DNA from: Thermotogae bacterium
GTDB taxonomy: Bacteria > Thermotogota > Thermotogae > Petrotogales > Kosmotogaceae
NCBI GenBank assembly: GCA_003643975.1
Contig: QNAR01000113.1
Coordinates: 1-5,842, forward strand
Reading direction: 5' to 3'
DNA: 5,842 nucleotides
Shown here: positions 1 through 5,637 of the stretch, piece after piece
Layout: each line of letters begins with the position of its first letter
Numbering within the stretch: the stretch's first letter is position 1
Notes under the pieces: model-generated
What the model was told of the DNA's origin: nothing
Database searches by the model: none
Seen by the model: only the letters and a program-made list of their open reading frames with translations
Position numbers and translations under genes: made by a program

Positions 1-147
1 GCCATCGTTATAGTAGCATTTATCGCGATCACTAACCCGGTTGGAAGCTCGGCCTTAGCAAGAGCCTCACTAAAAGCTGGCGTAAAACCAGATCCAAGAA
101 CCGACACAGGAGAATACCTTCCAAAAAAGGGAGGTGCTGATGAGTGA
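1..147 (+). CDS. mbxC: MrpG/MnhG-like antiporter subunit (MbhC/MbxC type), C-terminal part only
   Basis: Frame 1 is open from the first base to a TGA at 145-147 and gives 48 residues, AIVIVAFIAITNPVGSS... ending GGADE. It starts inside a final membrane helix, followed by the NPVGSSALARASLKAGVKP stretch. This resembles the C-terminal 'P...A.ARAA...G' signature of the MnhG/MrpG (PhaG/MnhG/YufB) family, which is followed by a short polar cytoplasmic tail. The start and the first two or so helices lie upstream of the window. In Mrp antiporters and Mbh/Mbx complexes this small subunit forms part of the Na+/H+ exchange module next to the E and F type subunits. The stop codon overlaps the GTG start of the next gene (GTGA, 144-147). 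The family call rests on this short tail plus perfect agreement with the gene order; a different small Mrp subunit is unlikely. Confidence 0.82.
   Translation, partial: AIVIVAFIAITNPVGSSALARASLKAGVKPDPRTDTGEYLPKKGGADE
130..136 (+). promoter_or_regulatory. Shine-Dalgarno site supporting the GTG start at 144
   Basis: GGAGGTG lies 7 nt upstream of GTG 144-146 and is an almost complete anti-SD match. It supports the GTG start of the MbhD-like gene. The nearby ATG at 140 and GTG at 148 are in other frames and do not give the conserved protein. The site sits inside the last codons of the upstream gene, so the two genes are probably translationally coupled. Confidence 0.75.
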
Positions 148-386
148 GTGTTATTTCTTTTATCATAGGTATCGTACTCGTTGTTAGTGCAATCATAGCT
201 ATTGAAGCCAAGAAACTAATTACTTCAGTTGTTATGCTCTCACTTGCCAGCCTTCTCGCTGTGGTTTCCTTCGTCCTATTAAAAGCACCAGATGTGGCTA
301 TTACCGAAGCTTCGGTTGGTGCTGGACTAACAACGGCGATCTTCTTGCTCACTTTGAAACGGCTGGGAAGGAGGGAGTCTGAATGA
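144..386 (+). CDS. mbxD: MbhD-like membrane subunit (DUF4040; MrpA C-terminal / NuoJ-like)
   Basis: This 80-residue, very hydrophobic protein has about three membrane helices (roughly residues 4-20, 27-46 and 54-71) and a basic tail KRLGRRESE. The segment KAPDVAITEASVGAGLTT (residues 47-64) is the hallmark of the MbhD/DUF4040 family. That family matches the C-terminal region of MrpA and is distantly related to NuoJ of complex I. Acidic residues D50 and E55 in this motif are candidates for ion-path residues. The role is to form part of the membrane cation/proton pathway between the small Mrp subunits and the large antiporter subunits. The start is GTG, supported by a strong ribosome site at 130-136. 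The gene overlaps its neighbours at both ends by 4 nt (GTGA at 144-147, ATGA at 383-386). The length is close to that of stand-alone MbhD proteins, so it is complete. Confidence 0.88.
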   Translation: MSVISFIIGIVLVVSAIIAIEAKKLITSVVMLSLASLLAVVSFVLLKAPDVAITEASVGAGLTTAIFLLTLKRLGRRESE

Positions 387-1135
387 AAAAGGCAATTGCT
401 GCCCTAATCGCTTTCCTCTTCTTTTTGATGTTTGTGAATATTCTCAATTCAGATTCCGAAGAATTTAAGGGCATTCCAAAATTTGGTGAAGTGAATCTAA
501 CAGAACGTGTTTCTAATAAGTACATATCCAAATCCGTAAGTGGTGATTCTGGAGAAATAGTATACGGAAAGACAGAAAATGCTGAAAGTGGTTCAGCGAA
601 TATGGTAACCTCAATCGTGGTTAACTACCGTTCCTTCGATACTCTTGGTGAAGTCACAGTTCTTTTTCTTGCTGCAACAGGAGTTGCCATTCTTATAGGC
701 GGAGGTCAACGAAAAAGCCTTGCCATTTCTGTCAATCCTATTGTAAAAATTTCCGCGAGAATCATAGCTACTCTTTTGCTTGCTTTTGGAGCCTATGTCT
801 TTATTCATGGCCATCTTACACCTGGCGGTGGATTCCCGGGTGGAACAATTATCGCTGCCGGGACATTACTCATGCTTGTTGCTGACGATAAAAAGAGAAC
901 ATCAAAGTTACTTAAAATCCTTGAAGGTACTATGGGGTTTTTATATGTTGTTATTGGAATTGCTGGATTACTTGTCACTGGCTCTTTCCTCAAAAATTTC
1001 CTGCCAACCGGAACCATGGGCAATCTTTTCAGCGCAGGATTAATACCCATTATCTATTCTGTTATCGGTCTAAAGGTTGGAGCAGAACTTTCAGCACTCC
1101 TCGATGATTTCTTTGCAGAGGAGGGGAGAAAATGA
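383..1135 (+). CDS. mbxF: Fused MbhE-like + MnhB/MbhF-like antiporter subunit (MrpB family)
   Basis: The 250-residue protein has two recognisable parts. Residues 1-106 look like MbhE: an N-terminal helix (about 3-21), a polar stretch (about 22-75), then VVNYRSFDTLGEVTVLFLAA (79-98), the typical MbhE motif leading into a second helix. Residues about 118-245 are an MnhB/MrpB domain (MbhF) with four helices and the glycine-rich motif HGHLTPGGGFPGG (142-154), which is strongly conserved in that family. In Pyrococcus furiosus mbh, E and F are separate genes; here they are one reading frame with no frameshift. The mbx operon has no separate E, so the fused form fits an Mbx-type complex. The product is part of the Na+/H+ exchange section of the membrane arm. 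The ATG start overlaps the previous stop (ATGA, 383-386) and has a strong AAGGAGGGAG site at 368-377. An alternative annotation is 'Na+/H+ antiporter subunit B'. Confidence 0.9.
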   Translation: MKKAIAALIAFLFFLMFVNILNSDSEEFKGIPKFGEVNLTERVSNKYISKSVSGDSGEIVYGKTENAESGSANMVTSIVVNYRSFDTLGEVTVLFLAATGVAILIGGGQRKSLAISVNPIVKISARIIATLLLAFGAYVFIHGHLTPGGGFPGGTIIAAGTLLMLVADDKKRTSKLLKILEGTMGFLYVVIGIAGLLVTGSFLKNFLPTGTMGNLFSAGLIPIIYSVIGLKVGAELSALLDDFFAEEGRK

Positions 1136-1473
1136 TTCAATACTTCTCAATAATGCTCATAGCAATTGGAATCTACGGGTTGCTATCGCAAAAGAATCTT
1201 GTGAAGCTCATAGTTTCTCTCAATATCATGGAGCTTGGTGTGAACATCTTCATCATTTCGATCGGTTATGTGGCTGATGGAAAAGTTCCCATTCTTTCCC
1301 CTATAGTAAACAAAAGCTCGATGAACTTCGTTGATCCACTTCCTCAAGCACTGGTGCTAACTGCCATAGTAATAGGTGTTGGAGTAACAGCTCTTGCACT
1401 CTCTCTCGTATTAAAAGTAAAAGAATCCTATGGAACAATTGAATTGGATGAGATAAGGGGGGATAATGCATGA
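1132..1473 (+). CDS. mbxG: MrpC/MnhC-like subunit (NuoK family; MbhG/MbxG type)
   Basis: The 113-residue protein has three membrane helices (about residues 3-20, 25-47 and 72-95), the NuoK/MnhC (Oxidored_q2) architecture. The signature DPLPQALVLTAIVIGVGVTA (68-87) is nearly identical to the MrpC family motif and separates it from true NuoK, which has a glutamate in that helix. Helix 2 carries SLNIMELGVN (29-38). Glu35 is the only acidic residue inside a membrane helix; the position of the NuoK helix-2 glutamate is occupied by Asn31. The loop between helices 2 and 3 (about 48-68) is longer than in NuoK, as in MrpC. The protein bridges the large antiporter subunit encoded next and the D/E/F part. 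The gene overlaps both neighbours by 4 nt (ATGA at 1132-1135 and 1470-1473), with a GAGGAGGGGAG ribosome site at 1118-1128. Confidence 0.92.
   Translation: MIQYFSIMLIAIGIYGLLSQKNLVKLIVSLNIMELGVNIFIISIGYVADGKVPILSPIVNKSSMNFVDPLPQALVLTAIVIGVGVTALALSLVLKVKESYGTIELDEIRGDNA
1455..1464 (+). promoter_or_regulatory. Shine-Dalgarno site for the MbhH-like gene
   Basis: AAGGGGGGAT lies 5 nt before ATG 1470. A closer ATG at 1466 is in another frame, so 1470, which forms ATGA with the stop of the previous gene, is the start that gives the conserved antiporter protein. Confidence 0.55.
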
Positions 1474-2900
1474 ACCCCACGTGGTTAATAGCATTACCGC
1501 TTGGTTTTGCTTTTCTTGGAATATTCGCCGGAAAATTCTCAAAGGCTTTCCTCTGGATTGCCTCTTTGGCAAATGCCATTATTAGCCTTTTCATATTCAA
1601 TGGAAACGGTGTAACAAGCTACATCATAGGTGGTTGGATTCCCCCATATGGTATTAACCTTGTTGTCAATGATATGACCCGTGTTTTTTTGTTGGCGGTT
1701 AATCTGATTTTCTTGCTTGCCCTCGTTGCAACCTCAGCTGAAATATTGAAAAAAGATGAGAAAATGTCTGTCGCCTTCATGCTTTCATTGGCAGCAATAA
1801 ATGGCATACTTCTTACAGGTGATCTTTTTAACCTCTTTGTGTTCCTTGAAATCTCTGCCATTTCCGCTTACATTATGGCTGCATCCGGAAAAGAGGCAAT
1901 TAGCAAATTTGCGGCATTGAAATACCTCATTCTTGGCTCTATCGCTTCATCATTTTATCTTCTTGGAGTGATAGTCGTATACGCTTCTACCGGAACATTA
2001 AACATGGCTGACGCTGCAGCAAAGGTAACATCATTGAACCCTAATGTGCTACTCGCTGCCGGGCTATTGATGGTTGTAGGACTTGGCGTTGAAACCAAAC
2101 TATTTCCATTCAACGGATGGGCTCCTGATGTGTATGCAAATGCTTCAGGAAGAGGTTCGACCATTCTTGCGTCTGTCTTTCCCATTGCCATGATATCGGC
2201 ATTTATACGTGTTATAACCTTTGTTATAAATTCAGGGAAGTTAAATGAACTCATTATAGTTCTCGGCATTACGACAGCGATTATCGGGGAAGTCCTCGCT
2301 TTTAGTCAGAAAAGGATGAAAAAAATGCTCGCATATTCAAGCATTGCACAAGCTGGCGTAATCCTTATGTTGATTGGTATTGGAAGTTCAAAGGCTTATA
2401 TAGGCGCTTCGATGCTTCTTTTGAACAATGGATTTGGAAAGTTATTGCTTTTCTCAGTAGCGTCTCAAATAGCTTTGGTAGCTGGCAGTGATCACTTCGA
2501 GAATGTAACTGGAGTAGGCCGAAAATCCCCACTCTTCACACTTCTATTTGGCGCTGGTGCTCTAACAATTGTCGGTATGCCTTTGTTCTTTGGGTTCCGC
2601 TCCAAATTATATGTCATTTCAGCTACAATGGACAAATCTCTTTGGATACCAGCAGTGATTTTGATAACTGCAGCAATCGAAGTAACGTACTACTTCCGAT
2701 GGATCTTTAATCTCGTAAAAGCCGATGCCAAACTGAGTGAAAAGAGGTCTCCTGTCCCCTTTGGACTTGCATTGGCCGGTTTGCTGGCTGTGCTGGTGGT
2801 CATAGCCTTTGGTATAGTTCCCGAAGCTAATCTTGATTTTTTCAACAGAATCGGAGACCTTTCAATCCAACTCAGCAAGACTTTGATGGGAGGGATGTAA
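1470..2900 (+). CDS. mbxH: MrpD-like proton/cation-translocating antiporter subunit (MbhH/MbxH type)
   Basis: The 476-residue protein has about 14 membrane helices and belongs to the proton-conducting membrane transporter family shared by MrpA/MrpD and NuoL/M/N. Length is typical for MrpD/MbhH. Visible key residues are Glu127 in GDLFNLFVFLEIS (helix 5) and Lys210 in ETKLFPFNGWAPDVYA (the broken helix 7 and loop). KKMLAYSSIAQAG (284-296) follows, then Lys324 in NNGFGKLLLF and Lys379 in FGFRSKLYVI (helix 12). These match the Glu/Lys chain used to move protons through the membrane. The helix-8 lysine expected about 31 residues after Lys210 is absent (the region reads ASVFPIAMIS), and the usual His of the HAxxK motif is Asn320. 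It probably forms the pump unit on the Mrp-distal side of the arm, next to the G subunit. The start overlaps the previous stop (ATGA); the stop TAA directly abuts the next ATG. Confidence 0.93.
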   Translation: MNPTWLIALPLGFAFLGIFAGKFSKAFLWIASLANAIISLFIFNGNGVTSYIIGGWIPPYGINLVVNDMTRVFLLAVNLIFLLALVATSAEILKKDEKMSVAFMLSLAAINGILLTGDLFNLFVFLEISAISAYIMAASGKEAISKFAALKYLILGSIASSFYLLGVIVVYASTGTLNMADAAAKVTSLNPNVLLAAGLLMVVGLGVETKLFPFNGWAPDVYANASGRGSTILASVFPIAMISAFIRVITFVINSGKLNELIIVLGITTAIIGEVLAFSQKRMKKMLAYSSIAQAGVILMLIGIGSSKAYIGASMLLLNNGFGKLLLFSVASQIALVAGSDHFENVTGVGRKSPLFTLLFGAGALTIVGMPLFFGFRSKLYVISATMDKSLWIPAVILITAAIEVTYYFRWIFNLVKADAKLSEKRSPVPFGLALAGLLAVLVVIAFGIVPEANLDFFNRIGDLSIQLSKTLMGGM

Positions 2901-4736
2901 ATGGACCTCAGCATGATTATACTGATCAGTCTCATAGCTGCTCCTATCTTATACTTTCTGGCAAAGTTCAGCCATAAAATCGCCTATATATTATTCTCAT
3001 TTATACAGGTATTTCTGTTTGTTTTCATTCTTCTTCAGAAAGGAATCATAAATACAGTAAGTAGTTTTGAAATAATGGACGGTCTTAAGCTCAATTTCGG
3101 TTTTACCCCCATCAACTGGTATTTTGGCTCTATAATAATGTTGATTATTTCAATGTCTGCCATTTTTATGATTTCAATCAAGAAGAAGTCTCCTGCAAAA
3201 CTTCTTCTTTTGAGCCTTGTTTCTACTGGAGCGATTGGCGCAACGCTTTCAATGGACTTCTTGACGCTGGTAATTTTCTGGGAACTTTCAACCTGGTCAT
3301 CTTTGATATTGATAGTTCTGGACAAGGAAAAATCATTTCGGGAAGCGATCAAGTATGTTTCAGTCAGTGCTATTGGGACTTATTCTATGTTATACGCTGT
3401 TTTTTATATTTTGAAAAGTTTTGGAACTGTTAATTACCTTGAAGTAGCGGATAAAATGAAAGTAGCCCCTGAGAGCTCAAAAATCTTAATTTTTGTTCTC
3501 TTTGGCATCATGGCACTTGCAAAAGCTGGTTCTTTCCCCCTACATATCTGGCTAAGAGGTTCCCACTCAACAGCACCTGATGAATTTAGCCCAATACTTT
3601 CAGGAGCACTTACGAAAATCGGAGCTTATTTGCTATTCATCATGGTAGCTGTAATTCCATCCAGCAGCATTTTCAGTTGGCTTCCTTCTATAGGAGGCAT
3701 TACATTAGTAAATTATGTGCTTGCATGGTTAGGTGGAATTTCTATAGTGGTCGGAACGGTAATGGCTATACGAATGGAAGATGTAAAAGAACTCATTGCA
3801 TTCTCAACGGTTAGCAACTCAGGATACATAGTGTTAGCCATGGCCCTTGGCGGAACGTACGGTACAATTGGTGGTCTAATGCACGTCCTGAACCACGCTC
3901 TGGCTTCAGCTGCGATGTTTATGTCAATGGCGGCTGTAATTCATAGAACAGGTACGACAAAAATGCGTGAAATGGGCGGGCTTATTACAAAAATGCCTAT
4001 AACTTTTGCCGCTTATCTTGTGGCAATAATTTCCGTCGCAGGAATACCACCTATGAGCGGATTTGCTTCAAAATGGCTTATATACCAGCAATTAGTCAAG
4101 AATGGGCTCCCATTTCTCGCTTTTGCCGCCTTCTTTGGCAGTGTGGGTTCATTCATGTACGTTTTCAAGCCACTTACTGGCGTTTTCCTTGGTCAACTAA
4201 AACCCGAGCACAAAAATGTCAAAGAGGCGCCATTTACCATGATTTTGCCTATGAGTATTTTGACTTTGCTCACGATATTCTGGGGAATATTGCCAAGCAA
4301 TGCTATTTCTTTTATTAACAAGATTGTTCATTATACAGGTGGCAAAGAAATACAACTAACCTTTTCAAGGATCATTGCTTTAACCGGTCAATGGGATTCA
4401 GTACTGGTAACAATGGCCTTCTTCGTCGGGTTCATAATTGCGTTTATCATCTTCCTAATGGGTAAAAAAGCGAGACAGGTTGATTTGATGGATACATACA
4501 CGGGTGGTGAATTTCTTTACACTGCTGAGTTGTATCACTTTGTCTATAAAATGTACCGACCATTTGATAGGATGTTTGAAAAATGGCCATCCATGGAAAA
4601 CTGGCTTACCTCACTGTCATATAAAATAAAGGAGCTTGGAGCATTGTTAAAAACATTGTTTTATCCGAAATATCCGCAAGGATATGTCGCTGTTAGTATG
4701 CTGACTTTGCTCGTAGCCTTCTGGTGGTTGAGGTGA
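2901..4736 (+). CDS. mbxH': Second antiporter-like pump subunit (MbxH'/NuoL-M type) with C-terminal MbhI-like tail
   Basis: The 611-residue protein is longer than the preceding paralog by about 135 residues, almost all at the C-terminus. The core (about 1-470) has the complete set of complex I pump residues: Glu128 in FWELST, Lys208 in LAKAGSFPLHIWL, and Lys239 in SGALTKIGAYLL. The 31-residue Lys208-Lys239 spacing is the same as I recall for E. coli NuoM Lys234-Lys265. His328 and His332 lie in HVLNHALASAAMF, and Lys391 in GFASKWLIY (helix 12). After a further helix (about 500-520) comes VDLMDTYTGGEFLY (527-540). An amphipathic, aromatic-rich, non-membrane stretch (about 541-590) and a final helix (595-610) follow. 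This tail resembles the lateral-helix element that is a separate gene (mbhI) in Mbh complexes. Two pumps in series suggest more ions moved per electron pair than in Mbh. The start abuts the previous stop with no gap, and GGGAGGG at 2888-2894 is the ribosome site. Confidence 0.91.
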   Translation: MDLSMIILISLIAAPILYFLAKFSHKIAYILFSFIQVFLFVFILLQKGIINTVSSFEIMDGLKLNFGFTPINWYFGSIIMLIISMSAIFMISIKKKSPAKLLLLSLVSTGAIGATLSMDFLTLVIFWELSTWSSLILIVLDKEKSFREAIKYVSVSAIGTYSMLYAVFYILKSFGTVNYLEVADKMKVAPESSKILIFVLFGIMALAKAGSFPLHIWLRGSHSTAPDEFSPILSGALTKIGAYLLFIMVAVIPSSSIFSWLPSIGGITLVNYVLAWLGGISIVVGTVMAIRMEDVKELIAFSTVSNSGYIVLAMALGGTYGTIGGLMHVLNHALASAAMFMSMAAVIHRTGTTKMREMGGLITKMPITFAAYLVAIISVAGIPPMSGFASKWLIYQQLVKNGLPFLAFAAFFGSVGSFMYVFKPLTGVFLGQLKPEHKNVKEAPFTMILPMSILTLLTIFWGILPSNAISFINKIVHYTGGKEIQLTFSRIIALTGQWDSVLVTMAFFVGFIIAFIIFLMGKKARQVDLMDTYTGGEFLYTAELYHFVYKMYRPFDRMFEKWPSMENWLTSLSYKIKELGALLKTLFYPKYPQGYVAVSMLTLLVAFWWLR

Positions 4737-4737
4737 T
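4730..4737 (+). promoter_or_regulatory. Strong Shine-Dalgarno site for the NuoH-like gene
   Basis: GAGGTGAT is an 8-nt anti-SD match that contains the stop codon of the previous gene (TGA, 4734-4736) and lies 4 nt before ATG 4742. It decides between ATG 4742, which opens the 296-residue NuoH-like frame, and ATG 4738, which leads to a stop after a few codons. Confidence 0.7.
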
Positions 4738-4741
4738 ATGA

Positions 4742-5632
4742 ATGACAATACTTAAAGGTGCAGCATTACTCATTTTGGCTTTTATCTATACTGTTACGCT
4801 TGAAGGAATTGCCCGAAAAATAACTGCACGTATTCAAAGAAGGTATGGACCTCCTTTTTGGCAAAATTTTATCGATATTTTCAAAGCTCTTACAAAGCAT
4901 TCCATTTCACACGGGTTTATTTTTGATTTTGGTGTCTTAATGGCCTTTGGGGGAACAATTGCCACGGCTTTGTTTATCCCCGCTGGTAATTTGGTGGTTT
5001 TCCCGGGCTTGGACAACGTTTTTGTAGTGATATACCTGCTTGCAATAGGGCTTCTTGGAATGGCAATGTCTTCTGTCGGATCTGGTAATCCCAATGCAGG
5101 TATAGGTATAGGCCGTGCATTAACACAGATGCTTGGTTATGAATTGCCTTTTTTGATCGTACTTGTAGGTGTGTTTTTCAAGTACAAAAACTCTTCGCTG
5201 TCTGACCTAGTGAATATTCAAATAGAATCCGGACAGTACAATGCGTGGATAATGCCGCTTGGGGCTTTAGTTGCTTTCATTTCCTTGCTGGGTATGTTGG
5301 GAAAGAAACCTTTCGATGTTTTCATAGCTCCTGCCGAAATAGCCTCTGGTCCTCTGGTAGAGTACAGCGGCAAATATCTGGGCATGCTATTGATACAGCA
5401 TTCATTTTCCGTATTTATTGAAATTGGTTTGTTTGTCAATCTGTTTCTCGGAGGCGGAAGAACTGTCTGGGAATTCCTGCTGAAGTTTTTCATCGTATTC
5501 TTTGCTGCGGTTATTATTTCCGCAATTATGCCTCGGTTTAGAGTTGAACAGGCTGTGAAATTCTACTGGAAATGGCCGTTGATACTGTCTTTTGTCCAGG
5601 CAATAATCGTCATCATGGCAACAGGGAGGTGA
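4742..5632 (+). CDS. mbxM: NuoH/complex I subunit 1-like membrane anchor (MbhM/MbxM type)
   Basis: The 296-residue protein has about eight membrane helices and is a full-length member of the NADHdh (NuoH/HycD/EchB) family. Conserved stretches are the first cytoplasmic loop RKITARIQRRYGPPFW (25-40), GRALTQMLGYELP (124-136, with Glu134), and KKPFDVFIAPAEIASGPLVE (188-207, with Asp192, Glu199 and Glu207) running on into YSGKYLG. The last matches the family's PFD...E-A-E...EYSG loop. RFRVEQAVKFYWKWPL (265-280) leads to the last helix. In complex I these loops face the quinone cavity; in Mbh/Mbs complexes there is no quinone, and the loops couple the cytoplasmic iron-sulfur module to the pumps. 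The protein anchors the J/L subunits and contacts H'. It lies 5 nt after the H'-type gene and 5 nt before the J-type gene. Its position before J matches mbx order and differs from mbh, where M comes after L. Confidence 0.94.
   Translation: MTILKGAALLILAFIYTVTLEGIARKITARIQRRYGPPFWQNFIDIFKALTKHSISHGFIFDFGVLMAFGGTIATALFIPAGNLVVFPGLDNVFVVIYLLAIGLLGMAMSSVGSGNPNAGIGIGRALTQMLGYELPFLIVLVGVFFKYKNSSLSDLVNIQIESGQYNAWIMPLGALVAFISLLGMLGKKPFDVFIAPAEIASGPLVEYSGKYLGMLLIQHSFSVFIEIGLFVNLFLGGGRTVWEFLLKFFIVFFAAVIISAIMPRFRVEQAVKFYWKWPLILSFVQAIIVIMATGR
5625..5632 (+). promoter_or_regulatory. Strong Shine-Dalgarno site for the J-type subunit gene
   Basis: GGAGGTGA is an 8-nt anti-SD match 5 nt before ATG 5638. Its last three bases are the TGA stop of the NuoH-like gene, so stopping and restarting ribosomes use the same place. 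It fixes the start of the downstream gene at 5638. Confidence 0.7.
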
Positions 5633-5637
5633 GTTGA

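Noticed and set aside
1..147. A promoter or operon start near the left edge
   Set aside because: The window begins inside a coding frame, so no upstream intergenic region is visible. All later junctions are too tight for a conventional promoter.
32..352. Minus-strand open frame of 106 codons opposite the C and D type genes
   Set aside because: It lies fully over two conserved + strand genes in a compact operon, its translation looks like no known family, and no ribosome site supports it. The other minus-strand frames (for example around 805-1050, 1301-1600, 1955-2269, 3035-3352 and 5402-5695) are rejected for the same reason.
780..1043. Plus-strand 87-codon frame inside the E/F fusion gene
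   Set aside because: It is an out-of-frame shadow of the MnhB domain, whose conserved motif HGHLTPGGGFPGG is in the main frame. The same holds for frames at 1077-1277 and 4073-4318.
4734..4744. ATG at 4738 as the start of the NuoH-like gene
   Set aside because: That frame stops after about five codons. ATG 4742 opens the full conserved protein with proper spacing to the ribosome site.
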